This document shows, piece by piece, positions 8,449 to 17,287 of a stretch of DNA of 64,000 nt. The stretch lies in NCBI GenBank assembly GCA_035523875.1, contig DATKPY010000016.1, positions 1 to 64,000 of the forward strand, in the 5' to 3' direction. Position 1 is the stretch's first letter; each line of letters starts with the position of its first letter. A program made the translations under genes and the position numbers. The notes beneath the pieces were generated by a model that was not told where the DNA came from, ran no database searches, and was given only the letters and a program-made list of their open reading frames with translations. The stretch is from JASHUC01 sp035523875. Lineage in GTDB: Bacteria > Pseudomonadota > Gammaproteobacteria > Steroidobacterales > Steroidobacteraceae.

Positions 8449-11400
8449 TGGCACGTGCGCTCAGCATCCTCGGCTGGACGGCCGCAGTCGTGGTGCTCCT
8501 CGCAGCCGTGATCGTGGGCGCGGTGCTCACGATCCCAAACACCGCCGGCGGGCGGGCGCTGATTGAGCGCTGGGTGCCCCGTTTGAGCTCCGGTACGGTG
8601 CGGCTCTCGGATCTCGGGGGGAGTTTTCCGGCCGCGATCGACCTCGGACGATTGCAGATCGCCGATGAGCGCGGAGTCTGGTTGAGCGCCCAAGGGATTC
8701 GCGTGCGCTGGTCGCCGCTCGCGCTCATCACCGAGCGCGTGCGCGTCGCGACGCTCCAGGTCGAGCGCATCGACATCGATCGGCGCCCCGTGTCCCACCC
8801 GCGGCATGAGGGCGGCGAGGTCCATCTGCCCGAGATCGACGTGAAAAGCCTCACGATCGGAACGCTGGCGCTCGCGCCGGCCTTGGCCGGGGTGGAGGCC
8901 GCATTGAGCGTGCGCGGCAGGGTGCACCTGAACTCGCTCGAGGATGCGAGCGGCAATCTCATCGCCCGGCGCACGAACGGCCGCGGCGACTACGAGCTCA
9001 CGCTGCGCTTCGACCGCAAGCGCATGGACGCAACGGTGCACCTGGAGGAGCCGGCGAGCGGGCCGCTCGAGCATCTCGCGGGACTCCCCGGTCTCGGCGC
9101 GCTGTCGCTCACGGGGCGGCTCGCCGGGCCCCGCGGCGCCGAGCACGTGGAGCTGCAAGGGCAGGCGGGCGATGCGGTCGCAAGCGTCGCGGGGACGCTC
9201 GACCTCACGGCGCCGGCGGCGGATCTGACCTACCAGTTCGATTCTCCCGCTCTCACCGTGCGCCCCGGGCTCGCCTGGCAGCGCCTTGCCCTCAAGGGCG
9301 ACTGGCACGGGAGCCTCCGCGCGCCGCAGGCCGCCGCGCAGCTAGCGATCGATGCGCTCGAGCTGCCGGGCGGCACGCACATCGGAACGCTCGCCGCGGC
9401 CTTGAGCACGCGCACCGGAATCCTCGCCCTGCACGCAAGGCTCGAGCGGCTCGCGGTGCCGGGACCCCTGCGAGCGCTCCTCGCGGCCTCGCCGCTCGAG
9501 CTCGATGCGACGATGCACGTCGATGAGCCGGCGCGCCGCGTCGAGCTCGATGCGCGCGACCGGTTGTTCGCGCTGCGCGCGCAGGTGGCGACGGTGGGTG
9601 TGCGCGGCGCGAGCTTTCAGCTGAGCGTGCTCGATCTCGGTCCGTTCGGCGCGCTGATCCGGCAGTCGCTTCAGGGCAAGGCGACCCTCGCGGGCCAGGT
9701 CGCGCTCGACTCGCGCGCGCTGCGCCTCAGCGTGAACGCGACGAGCGATCTCTCCGGTGGAACCTCGAGGCTCGTGGGTCTGCTCGGACCGCGAGCGCGC
9801 CTGCAACTGACGGCGAGCGTCACGAGCTCGAAGGTCACGGTCGAGCAGCTCACGGTCTCGGCGCCGAAGCTCGTGCTCAGCACGCAGGGCACGGCCGATC
9901 GCAGCCATGGCGGCGCGGCGATCCGCGCGCTCCGTGCGCACTGGAATCTGCGCGTGGCGAGGCTCGAGGCGCTTGCTCCCGCGGTGCGCGGAACGCTCGT
10001 GATGGACGGCCAGCTCTCCGGAGCGCCGCGCGCGCTCGCGACGGAGTTCGAGGCGCGCTCGACGCTCTCCGTGCGGGGCAGCCCGACCGGGACGGTGCAG
10101 GCGATCGTGGTGCTGCGGGGTCTGCCTGCGGCAATCAGCGGCACGGTGCGCGCAAAGGGCGCACTCGCCGGCTCGCCGCTCGAGCTCGGCGCGTCGCTGC
10201 GACGCGGCCCGGGCGACTCGTTCCACTTCGACGTGCAGCGCACCGACTGGCGCAGCGTCCACATCGAGGGGAGTCTCACGACCGGATCCGAGCTCGCGCA
10301 GGGCCGCGGCAGCATCAAGCTGCAGATCGCGCAGCTCGCGGATCTGCAGCCGCTCATCGGGACGGCGATCGCGGGCAGCCTCGACGGCACGCTCGCGCTT
10401 CAGTCCGAAGCCGGGCACAACGACGCACGGCTTGCGTTGCAGGCCCACGGCCTCGCACTCGCCGGCTTCACGGCGAATGGCCGGTTGAGCGCGCGCGGTC
10501 CGATCGACGCGCTGCGCGTGCATCTCGATGCGGACTCGCCCGCCGTGCGCGGCGCACCCGCGACGCTGAGCGCGGAAGCGCACTTGAGCCTCCTCGGGCG
10601 CACGCTCGACCTCGAGCAGGTGCAGGCCAACTACCGCGATCACACGCTGCGGCTGCTGTCCCCCGCGCGGATCACGTTCGCACGGGGGCTGCGCATCACG
10701 CAGCTCAGAGTGGGAATGGGCGATGCGGTCGCCGCGATCGACGGCGAGCTTCTGCCCGAGCTCGATGCGAGCGCATCGCTCCACGGCGTCGGCGCCGCGC
10801 TCGTCAACTCATTCGCACCGGGGATGCTGGCGGAGGGGACGTTCCAAGCCGGCGCGCAGCTGCACGGCACGCTCGCCTCGCCCCTCGGAAGGGCGACCTT
10901 CACTCTCGCCGGTCTGCGCGCCGCGAACGCCGCGGCGCGCGATCTGCCGGCGCTCGATGCGCGGGCGATGGCCGATCTCGAGGGGGACAGGGCCGCGATC
11001 CGGGCGGAGCTCACGGCGGGCCGCGGCTCGAAGCTCGTGGTGAGCGGCAGCGCTCCGCTGCGACGCAGCGCAGTGTTCGATCTCACGCTGACGGGCAAGC
11101 TCGACGCGGCGCTCGCCAACGCGCTGCTCGAGGCGCACGGAGAGCGCGCCGCGGGCCTCGTGAGCGTCGATGCCGCCGTGATCGGTCCCCCTGCCGACCC
11201 GGAGATCCGCGGGACGGTCGATCTCGCGCGCGGCGACCTGCGCGACTACGCCGCGGGTGTGCACGTGAGCGACGTGACGGCGCGGCTCGTGGGCGGCAAG
11301 GGGATCCTGCGCATCGAGAGCCTCACCGGCAAGGCCGGTGCAGGCTCCCTGTCGGTGACCGGAACGATCGGCGTGCTCGAGCCGCACCTGCCGATCGACA

Positions 11401-12410
11401 TGCGGGTGAGCGCGAAGAACGCGGAGCTGGTGACGAGCGACATCCTCACGGCGAACGTCAACGCCGACGTGACGCTGAAGGGCACGCTGCGTCAGGAGAT
11501 CGAGATCGGCGGACTGATCCGCGTCAATCGCGCGACGGTCGGCATCCCGAACAGCCTCCCTCCGAACGTTCAGGTGCTCGACGTGCGTCGTGCCGGCGAG
11601 GCTCCGCCGCCGCCGCCGCTGCGTCGGCTCGTTGTGCGCCTCGACGTATCGCTCGCGGCGCCGCAGTCGATATTCGTGCAGGGCCGCGGATTGAACGCTC
11701 AGCTCGGGGGCACTCTGACGCTGCACGGAACGACCGACACTCCGCGGGTGAGCGGTGGCTTCGAGCTGATTCGCGGCAGCTTCTCGCTCGCGAGCTCACG
11801 GCTCACGTTCACGAGCGGCGAGGTGAGCTTCAACGGCGCGGGCCTGCACGAGCGCATCGACCCGACGCTCAACTTCACCGCGCAGGCGAGCACTTCGGAT
11901 GCGACGGTGACGCTGCGCATCACGGGCTTCGCCGATGCGCCGAAATTCGAGCTGTCGAGCTCGCCGCCCCTGCCGCAGGACGAGATCCTCGCGCGGCTTC
12001 TGTTCGGCGAGCCCGCCGCGCAGCTCACGGCATTGCAGGCGGCGGAGACGGCCGCGGCGCTCGTGAGCCTGGGTGGCGGCGGCGCAAGCCTGAACCCGCT
12101 CGCGCAAGTGCAGAAGGTGCTCGGCCTGAGCACGCTCACGGTGGGCTCTGCCGCACCCACCGGCGGCGCCGGGGGCACATCGCAGTCGCAGGGGGCGAGC
12201 ATCACAGCGGGGCGCTACGTCACCAACCGCGTCTATGTCGCGGCGACGCACACCACTACCGGCACGACGCAGGTCGAGGTGGACGTGGACCTCACCAAGC
12301 ACTTGAAGCTCCAGACGCGGCTCGGCAACGGCACCACGACGACGCAGGGCATCACGCCCGAGAACGACCCCGGAAGCAGCGTCGGCATCATCTATAACTT
12401 CGAGTACTGA
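8448..12410 (+). CDS. tamB: TamB, inner-membrane-anchored translocation subunit (DUF490)
   Basis: 1320 residues, close to the usual TamB length. One N-terminal membrane anchor (ILGWTAAVVVLLAAVIVGAV) is followed by a very long repetitive beta-rich body of alternating polar and hydrophobic strands, typical of the AsmA/TamB/VPS13-like bridge proteins. The conserved C-terminal DUF490 region is clear: VSGGFELIRGSFSLASSRL, then LPQDEILARLLFG and a terminal GIIYNFEY. It spans the periplasm and contacts TamA. Its first base is the last base of the tamA stop, giving a two-gene operon. The next gene is convergent. Confidence 0.93.
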   Translation: MARALSILGWTAAVVVLLAAVIVGAVLTIPNTAGGRALIERWVPRLSSGTVRLSDLGGSFPAAIDLGRLQIADERGVWLSAQGIRVRWSPLALITERVRVATLQVERIDIDRRPVSHPRHEGGEVHLPEIDVKSLTIGTLALAPALAGVEAALSVRGRVHLNSLEDASGNLIARRTNGRGDYELTLRFDRKRMDATVHLEEPASGPLEHLAGLPGLGALSLTGRLAGPRGAEHVELQGQAGDAVASVAGTLDLTAPAADLTYQFDSPALTVRPGLAWQRLALKGDWHGSLRAPQAAAQLAIDALELPGGTHIGTLAAALSTRTGILALHARLERLAVPGPLRALLAASPLELDATMHVDEPARRVELDARDRLFALRAQVATVGVRGASFQLSVLDLGPFGALIRQSLQGKATLAGQVALDSRALRLSVNATSDLSGGTSRLVGLLGPRARLQLTASVTSSKVTVEQLTVSAPKLVLSTQGTADRSHGGAAIRALRAHWNLRVARLEALAPAVRGTLVMDGQLSGAPRALATEFEARSTLSVRGSPTGTVQAIVVLRGLPAAISGTVRAKGALAGSPLELGASLRRGPGDSFHFDVQRTDWRSVHIEGSLTTGSELAQGRGSIKLQIAQLADLQPLIGTAIAGSLDGTLALQSEAGHNDARLALQAHGLALAGFTANGRLSARGPIDALRVHLDADSPAVRGAPATLSAEAHLSLLGRTLDLEQVQANYRDHTLRLLSPARITFARGLRITQLRVGMGDAVAAIDGELLPELDASASLHGVGAALVNSFAPGMLAEGTFQAGAQLHGTLASPLGRATFTLAGLRAANAAARDLPALDARAMADLEGDRAAIRAELTAGRGSKLVVSGSAPLRRSAVFDLTLTGKLDAALANALLEAHGERAAGLVSVDAAVIGPPADPEIRGTVDLARGDLRDYAAGVHVSDVTARLVGGKGILRIESLTGKAGAGSLSVTGTIGVLEPHLPIDMRVSAKNAELVTSDILTANVNADVTLKGTLRQEIEIGGLIRVNRATVGIPNSLPPNVQVLDVRRAGEAPPPPPLRRLVVRLDVSLAAPQSIFVQGRGLNAQLGGTLTLHGTTDTPRVSGGFELIRGSFSLASSRLTFTSGEVSFNGAGLHERIDPTLNFTAQASTSDATVTLRITGFADAPKFELSSSPPLPQDEILARLLFGEPAAQLTALQAAETAAALVSLGGGGASLNPLAQVQKVLGLSTLTVGSAAPTGGAGGTSQSQGASITAGRYVTNRVYVAATHTTTGTTQVEVDVDLTKHLKLQTRLGNGTTTTQGITPENDPGSSVGIIYNFEY

Positions 12411-12450
12411 AGCGCGCTGCCGCGCCGCGCTGGATCGGGAGACGAGCCCG

Positions 12451-13485
12451 CTACATGCGGATCACGATCTTGCCGATGAAGTCGTCCGCCTCCATCGCCT
12501 TGAACGCCGCCGCCGCCTCGTCGAACGAGAACACGCGCCCGATGTAAGGCTTCACGTGGTGCTGCTCGATGAAGGCGTTCATCGCCTCGAAGTCGGCCCG
12601 CGAGCCGACGTAAATGCCGGAGGCCGTCGCATTGACCCCCATGAGCGCCATCGCGGGGATGTCGCCGCCGAAGCCGCCCAGCCCACCGATGAGCGCGATG
12701 TGACCTCCCGAGCCGAGGCTCGCGAGCGCATGGGCGAGGGAGTCCTTGCCGCCGACCTCGAGCACCTCCTGCACCCCAACTCCGCCGGTGAGCTCACGGA
12801 CCTGCTCTTCCCACTTCGGGTGGGTCCGGTAGTTGACGGTGCCGATGGCGCCGAGCTTGCGGGCGACTTCGAGCTTCGCATCGTGCGAGCTCGTGATGAT
12901 CGGCCGTGCGCCGGCGGCGGCCGCAAACTGCAGACCGAGGATCGACACGCCGCCGGTGCCCTCGAGCAGCACGAAATCCCCGCTCTGCATGCGGCCGCGC
13001 GTGACGAGGCCGTTCCAGGCGGTCACCCCGGCGCATGGGAGCGTCGCGCCCTCCTCGTAGGAGAGACTCGCCGGCAAGGCGACGAGGCCCTGCTCGTTGA
13101 GCGTCACGTACTGCGAGAGCATGCCGTCGATCTGTCCGCCGAGGGCGGAGCCGAGCACCTGCGGGCTCGGGCGTCCGGTGAGCCAGCTCTGGAAGAAGAT
13201 CGCGGCGACGCGATCGCCCAGGTGAAAGCGCGTGACGTCGGATCCCACCGCGACCACCTCGCCCGCTCCATCGGAGAGCGGCACGAGGCTCTTCCGTGGA
13301 CCGATGGGGTACTGGCCGTGGATGAGGAAGATGTCGCGCCGGTTGAGCGAGACGGCGTGAACCCTCACCAAAACCTCGTGCGGCCCCGGCTGACGCACCG
13401 GGGCGTCCACGAGCTCCAGGGTGAAGGGACCCTCGGTGCCGGAGCGCACCAGGCGGTACTGCTTCTGGGTGGTCGGTAGAGCCAT
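12451..13485 (-). CDS. Zinc-independent MDR oxidoreductase (quinone reductase/alcohol dehydrogenase-like)
   Basis: 344-residue medium-chain dehydrogenase/reductase. An N-terminal GroES-like domain (HEVLVRVHAVSLNRRD) carries Asn where zinc enzymes have the catalytic Cys, so it is probably zinc-independent. The cofactor domain has EGTGGVSILGLQFA and EEGATLPCAGVTAWNGL. Cytoplasmic reduction of quinones or enones with NAD(P)H is the likely chemistry. The chosen ATG at 13483-13485 has GGAGAG 9 nt upstream. The frame stays open 33 codons further up, to an ATG at 13582-13584, and that extension looks like a lipoprotein signal (RRSRFVA, hydrophobic core, LLASC), so a second start cannot be excluded. 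Confidence 0.85.
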   Translation of the reverse strand: MALPTTQKQYRLVRSGTEGPFTLELVDAPVRQPGPHEVLVRVHAVSLNRRDIFLIHGQYPIGPRKSLVPLSDGAGEVVAVGSDVTRFHLGDRVAAIFFQSWLTGRPSPQVLGSALGGQIDGMLSQYVTLNEQGLVALPASLSYEEGATLPCAGVTAWNGLVTRGRMQSGDFVLLEGTGGVSILGLQFAAAAGARPIITSSHDAKLEVARKLGAIGTVNYRTHPKWEEQVRELTGGVGVQEVLEVGGKDSLAHALASLGSGGHIALIGGLGGFGGDIPAMALMGVNATASGIYVGSRADFEAMNAFIEQHHVKPYIGRVFSFDEAAAAFKAMEADDFIGKIVIRM

Positions 13486-13654
13486 CGATTCTCTCCAGGC
13501 GCACGATGCGAGCAGGCCGGCGAGCGCCGTCCACAGCGTGATGGCAACGAACCGACTCCGCCTCGCCGGCGCATCGTGGCGCATCGGTGATATTCCCGGT
13601 TGGTTGCTCCGCGCCGGCGGCGCGGTCGCCCCAGGCGCGGATGATAGCAGCAGT

Positions 13655-13663
13655 TGCTACAAT
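13655..13663 (+). promoter_or_regulatory. Extended -10 promoter of the tRNA-Ile gene
   Basis: TGCTACAAT lies 12 nt before the first tRNA base. It combines a TACAAT -10 hexamer (13658-13663) with the TG of an extended -10, and is followed by a GC-rich discriminator (CCACGGCGCG), which is usual for stringently controlled stable-RNA promoters. No good -35 box is visible at the normal distance. The prediction is from sequence only. Confidence 0.5.
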
Positions 13664-13675
13664 CCACGGCGCGTT

Positions 13676-14024
13676 GGGCCCGTAGCACAGCGGTTAGTGC
13701 AGGGGACTCATCGAAGCGGTGCCTGCGCGCGGAGAACGCGCGCAGTGGACGGGACGAATTCAGGGAATCCTTCGAGCGGCGGATTGCGCCGCTCATGGCG
13801 ACCCTGAGCCGAGCCGGCGGTACACCGCCGGAAGGTGCAGAGACTACCTGAGGGCTAGAGCGCCCTTAATGACAGGCTCGAGCATCCCGCACCCTACCGC
13901 AAGCGATGGGCGGCACGCGTGGTGCCGTGCGATGCGCGCGCGGGTGAAGAGATAGTCCACTCCCGGAGGAAACTCCGGGGCAAAGTGAATCCCTTGGTCG
14001 TAGGTTCGAATCCTACCGGGCCCA
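13676..14024 (+). tRNA. ileX: tRNA-Ile (CAU anticodon), interrupted by a group I intron
   Basis: The exons are 13676-13711 and 13988-14024. Joined, they fold into a full cloverleaf: a perfect 7-bp acceptor stem (GGGCCCG with CGGGCCC), D-stem GCAC/GTGC, anticodon stem GGGGA/TCCCT (one G-U pair) around loop CTCATAA, and T-arm GTAGG-TTCGAAT-CCTAC. The anticodon CAU and the overall match to E. coli tRNA-Ile2 (AGCxCAGxGGTTAG, TTGGTCG before the T-arm) mark the isoleucine AUA decoder. Such a tRNA needs TilS to convert C34 to lysidine. The discriminator is A and CCA is not encoded. Without splicing the anticodon arm cannot form. Confidence 0.93.
13712..13987 (+). ncRNA. Group I self-splicing intron in the anticodon loop
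   Basis: A 276-nt insert sits between anticodon base 36 and base 37, with no ORF. Group I hallmarks: a splice-site U (13711) that can pair as U-G with a GTG guide at 13719-13721 (P1, CAU:GUG); P2 hairpin CTGCGCGC/GCGCGCAG at 13723-13745; P4 CAGGG (13761-13765) with CCCTG (13802-13806); P5 hairpin GAGCGGC/GCCGCTC; P6 hairpin CCGGCGG-TACA-CCGCCGG; P7 core GCAGAGACTA with GATAGTCCA (13951-13959); P9 hairpin CCCGGAG-GAAA-CTCCGGG; and terminal G at 13987. The core strings and insertion site resemble the Azoarcus tRNA-Ile(CAU) intron (IC3 type), from memory. Confidence 0.92.
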
Positions 14025-14035
14025 AATCCGGTCCC

Positions 14036-16234
14036 TTGATCGCGAGGATCGCGGCGGTCTGTGCGGCACCGCTCTGCGCGAGCCCCGCGCTTGCGCAAGC
14101 CGTCGCACCGATCCCACCGGCTGCCCCCGTCGCACCCGCCGCGGCCGCCCCCGCCGCCAAGCCCTCCGCCGCGCACGCAGCGTCGAGGACGGCGCACGCC
14201 AATCTGCCGCGCGTGCTCGTCCGCGGCGCGCGTTTCAACAGCGCGACCCGCTACGCGCACTCTCTTCCGGAGGTGAGCGGCACGGCGATCACGGTCACGA
14301 AGAAGACGACCGTGGTGGACCTCGGTCAAGTGCCGACGATCATCGACAACGATCAGCGCGAGCTCTTCGATCGGCTACCCGGAGTGGTGCTCGCCGAGCA
14401 GCAGAATCCGACCGAGCTCAACATCTCCTACCGCGGCCTCGGCAACCCGCAGGAGAGCGAGTACGTTCTGCTCATGCAAGACGGCATTCCGCTCGAGCTC
14501 GACTGGATCGGGTATCCCACGACGTACTACCTGCCGGTTCCGCAGACACTGAGCTCCGTACAGATGATTCGCGGCGGCTCGGGCCTCCTCTACGGACCGG
14601 AGCCCGAGCCGGTCATCAACTTCGTCTCGCTTCCCCCCGATCCCGACCGCGCGCTCGCGGGCACGAGCGAGCAGGTCGGCGGCACGCACGAGCTCTACTC
14701 GAGCTTCAACCGTCTGTCGGGGACCTCGGGCGACTGGGACTATCTCGCCGACTTCTCGCACCGCAGCTCGAGCGGCGAGCGCGAGAACGGGGATTACGAG
14801 CTCGATAGCGGCGACCTGAGCGTGGGTTACCGGCTGGCGCCGGGACAGAAGCTCACCGTCGAGCTGCACGCCTACTCGCTCGACAGCGGGCTCGCGGGCC
14901 TGATGTCCGGGGGTCAGTTCGCGGCCGATCCGAATCTCGCAACGACGCCCGACGATCGATTGTGGACGGACCGCGACACGGCGGTGCTCACCTATCAGGG
15001 TGACTTCAGCGCCCATGACACCTTCGTACAGAAGCTCTGGACGGGGTACACCGATCTCATCACGCGCTCCGACTCCTATACCCCGGCCTACAGCGCGACC
15101 GGCAGCACACTCGCCGGACAGCGGTTCCATTACACGGGGCTCGATGGACGCTGGCTCCATCGCTGGGCACGGGGCAACGCCCTGACGGTCGGCTACACGG
15201 TGTACGAGTCGCACAGTCCGTACGACGAGTGGACGAGCGCCAACGCGCTCGTCGGTCGCAACGACGAGAGCGGCACACCCCTCTACGCGGACGACCGGCG
15301 CTCGCACTACGGCGCACTCTTCGCGGAGAACGTCTTCCGGCTTCCCGGCCGCTTTCACGTCGTCACCTCGGGACGATTCAACTACGAGGAGCTCTCCACG
15401 CACGAGTCGATCGCGGCGCACCCGTACCTCGTGAACGCCTCCTATGCCAAGAACGCGCCGCTTTTCGGCATCGGGATCGGTAACGACTTCGGCCGCGGCA
15501 ACGAGACCTACGTGAACGTATCGCAGGGGTTCCGCCCGGTGCGCTACCTCGACATCGCGAGCCCGTTCGGCAAGTTCTCTCCGACCAACGACCCGGACCC
15601 GACGAAATACCTCACCTACGAGGCGGGCGTGCACGGGTGGCCGATTCCCGGGCTCTACTACGACGCGAGCCTGTTCCAGGTCGATGTGCGGAACCGTCTC
15701 GAGTCCGAGGCGCTCACGCCGGTGGAGACGATCGATGTGAATACGGGCAGCACGCGCAACCGCGGTGCCGAGCTCGAGACCTCGTACGATCTGCTCGGGG
15801 GCGGGGAAGGCAACGCGACCGGTGCGCACCTGTACCTGTTCGCGAATGCGAGCTATCTCGATGCGCGCTTCACGAGCAGCATCATCCTCGGGCAGGTGGG
15901 CAAGATTCCGGCGTACTCACCGCCCTACGTCTTGAAGGGCGGACTCACGCTCGCGCAGGATCAGCGCTATAAATTGAGTCTGGTGATCGAGTCGGTGGCT
16001 GCACAGTATTTTCAGGACAGCGATCTGCCGATCGGCACCACGGCGGCGCGCATCCCGACCTACACCGTCGTGGATCTCGCCGGCGATTATCGGATCACCC
16101 GGCATTGGCGCGTGCTCGCGGGCGTGTCGAATCTGCTCGATCGTCGCTACTACTCGCGCGTCTTTCTCGCCGGCGGTGAGCTCGAGCCTGCCCTCGAGCT
16201 GGCGGCATACGCCGGCGCGGCGTACGACCTCTGA
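14036..16234 (+). CDS. TonB-dependent outer-membrane receptor (FecA/siderophore-like)
   Basis: 732 residues from a TTG at 14036, which gives a good signal peptide (MIARIAAVCAAPLCASPALAQA) followed by a Pro/Ala-rich spacer. The plug domain is clear: VPTIIDNDQRELFDRLPGVVL, then LNISYRGLGNPQ, VQMIRGGSGLLYGPEPEPVINF. A C-terminal 22-strand barrel follows, with YVNVSQGFRPVRYLD and GVSNLLDRRYYSRVF. The ligand is probably a ferric chelate by likeness to FecA-type receptors; this is inference. The start lies only 11 nt after the last tRNA base with no visible ribosome site, so the mRNA 5' end may be made by tRNA 3' processing. Upstream in-frame codons lie inside the tRNA and were rejected. Confidence 0.82.
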   Translation: MIARIAAVCAAPLCASPALAQAVAPIPPAAPVAPAAAAPAAKPSAAHAASRTAHANLPRVLVRGARFNSATRYAHSLPEVSGTAITVTKKTTVVDLGQVPTIIDNDQRELFDRLPGVVLAEQQNPTELNISYRGLGNPQESEYVLLMQDGIPLELDWIGYPTTYYLPVPQTLSSVQMIRGGSGLLYGPEPEPVINFVSLPPDPDRALAGTSEQVGGTHELYSSFNRLSGTSGDWDYLADFSHRSSSGERENGDYELDSGDLSVGYRLAPGQKLTVELHAYSLDSGLAGLMSGGQFAADPNLATTPDDRLWTDRDTAVLTYQGDFSAHDTFVQKLWTGYTDLITRSDSYTPAYSATGSTLAGQRFHYTGLDGRWLHRWARGNALTVGYTVYESHSPYDEWTSANALVGRNDESGTPLYADDRRSHYGALFAENVFRLPGRFHVVTSGRFNYEELSTHESIAAHPYLVNASYAKNAPLFGIGIGNDFGRGNETYVNVSQGFRPVRYLDIASPFGKFSPTNDPDPTKYLTYEAGVHGWPIPGLYYDASLFQVDVRNRLESEALTPVETIDVNTGSTRNRGAELETSYDLLGGGEGNATGAHLYLFANASYLDARFTSSIILGQVGKIPAYSPPYVLKGGLTLAQDQRYKLSLVIESVAAQYFQDSDLPIGTTAARIPTYTVVDLAGDYRITRHWRVLAGVSNLLDRRYYSRVFLAGGELEPALELAAYAGAAYDL

Positions 16235-16252
16235 GCGCGGCGGTCGGTGTGC

Positions 16253-16933
16253 CTAGACCGTTCCGCTCACCAGCATGTGGCGATCGCTCACCTGCTCGAC
16301 GCGCAGCGGCAGCCCGGCCGACTCGAGCTGCGCGCGCACCTCCTCGGGAGTGAATGCGGCGCACAGTGAATTGTAGAAATCCTCCTTGAGGACCGGATGC
16401 TCGCGGCTTGCGACGCGCTCGACGATCGCGCGCGCCGCGGCGGGAGAGTCGGGCCGCATGAGGTCCATCACGAACACGGCGCCGCCCGCACGCGCGAGTC
16501 GGCGCGCCTCACCCCACAGCACCCGCGGATCGGGCAAGTGGTGCAGCATGTCCTTGCTGAGCACCGCATCGAAGGAGCGCTCGGGGAGCGCGAGGTCCGG
16601 GAGCCGGCCGTGCTCGAGCCGGATGCGCCCCGCGAGTCCCGCCGCGAGCACCGCTCCATGCGCCAGGCGCAGCATCTGCGCTGAGCCATCGACCGCGGTG
16701 ATATGGACGCCACCTGCCGCGCGAGCGATGCGCAACGGCACGTCCGCCGGTCCGCAGCCGAGGTCGACGAGCCTCGAGAGCCGATGCGGGAAGCGCGCAA
16801 CGAGCTCATCGACGTACCACTGGTTGGAGTCGGAGAAATCCGCCGCCGCGTAGGCTTCGGCCTCCGCGCGCCCGTCCATGATCTCAGGCTCGAGCACTCG
16901 TTCCACTGTCGTGATCTCCGTGTGGGGGATCAT
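16253..16933 (-). CDS. Class I SAM-dependent methyltransferase
   Basis: 226 residues with the Rossmann methyltransferase motifs in order: motif I LVDLGCGPADVPLRIA, an acidic ITAVDGSAQML for the SAM ribose, motif III region GRLPDLALPERSFDAVLSKDMLHHLP, and a late FVMDLMRPDS strand. The acceptor substrate is unknown. The start is ATG at 16931-16933, which lies in the 3' arm of a strong hairpin; ATG at residue 19 (MDGRAEAEAYAA) is an alternative. It follows the small unknown gene on the same strand after 33 nt. Confidence 0.8.
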   Translation of the reverse strand: MIPHTEITTVERVLEPEIMDGRAEAEAYAAADFSDSNQWYVDELVARFPHRLSRLVDLGCGPADVPLRIARAAGGVHITAVDGSAQMLRLAHGAVLAAGLAGRIRLEHGRLPDLALPERSFDAVLSKDMLHHLPDPRVLWGEARRLARAGGAVFVMDLMRPDSPAAARAIVERVASREHPVLKEDFYNSLCAAFTPEEVRAQLESAGLPLRVEQVSDRHMLVSGTV

Positions 16934-16952
16934 ACCGCGCCCCGCGCGGTAT
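16932..16952 (-). promoter_or_regulatory. Hairpin overlapping the methyltransferase start codon
   Basis: A perfect 8-bp inverted repeat, ATACCGCG-CCCCG-CGCGGTAT, sits between the stop of the small upstream gene and the methyltransferase ATG. On the transcribed strand two bases of the start codon belong to the 3' arm. It could be a weak terminator of the upstream gene or could hide the ribosome binding region. The structure is read from sequence; its role is inference. Confidence 0.4.
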
Positions 16953-16966
16953 CATTCCCGTCAACA

Positions 16967-17287
16967 TCAAGAAGGGCGCCAGTTGATAACGGGAGGCTCG
17001 GAAGCGGCGACGATCGCCGTGCCCTCGGGTGGAGGCCCGAGCGCGCCGAGCACGATCGCGTGCAGCTCATCCGAGCCCGCCGCCCAGAACGCGCGGCTCA
17101 TCGCGGCGCGCAGCCGCGCGAGCTCGGCGCGCGTGCGCTCGAGCTCCCGGAGCGCAGCGACGGTGTCGCGCGAAAGATTCTTGAGGGTGTGCTCGGGAGG
17201 CAGGTCGCTCTCATCCGTGCCGTGCCAGCGAATGAGCTCATCGAGCCGCTTGACTGTGATTTCCACATCGACGACCAGGCTGTCCAT
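16967..17287 (-). CDS. Small hypothetical protein
   Basis: 106 residues from ATG 17285-17287, with AAGGAA about 7 nt upstream. It begins MDSLVVDVEITVKRLDELIRWHG; the central part (TLKNLSRDTVAALRELERTRAELARLRAAMSRAF) is strongly helical with a likely coiled coil, and the tail (NWRPS) is short. No signal peptide, membrane segment or enzyme motif is visible. It lies just upstream of the methyltransferase gene and may be cotranscribed with it. Family not recognised. Confidence 0.6.
   Translation of the reverse strand: MDSLVVDVEITVKRLDELIRWHGTDESDLPPEHTLKNLSRDTVAALRELERTRAELARLRAAMSRAFWAAGSDELHAIVLGALGPPPEGTAIVAASEPPVINWRPS

Noticed and set aside
13654..14035. Small open frames running through the tRNA and its intron
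   Set aside because: The sequence is explained by tRNA and group I structure; no homing endonuclease motif (LAGLIDADG, GIY-YIG or HNH) appears.
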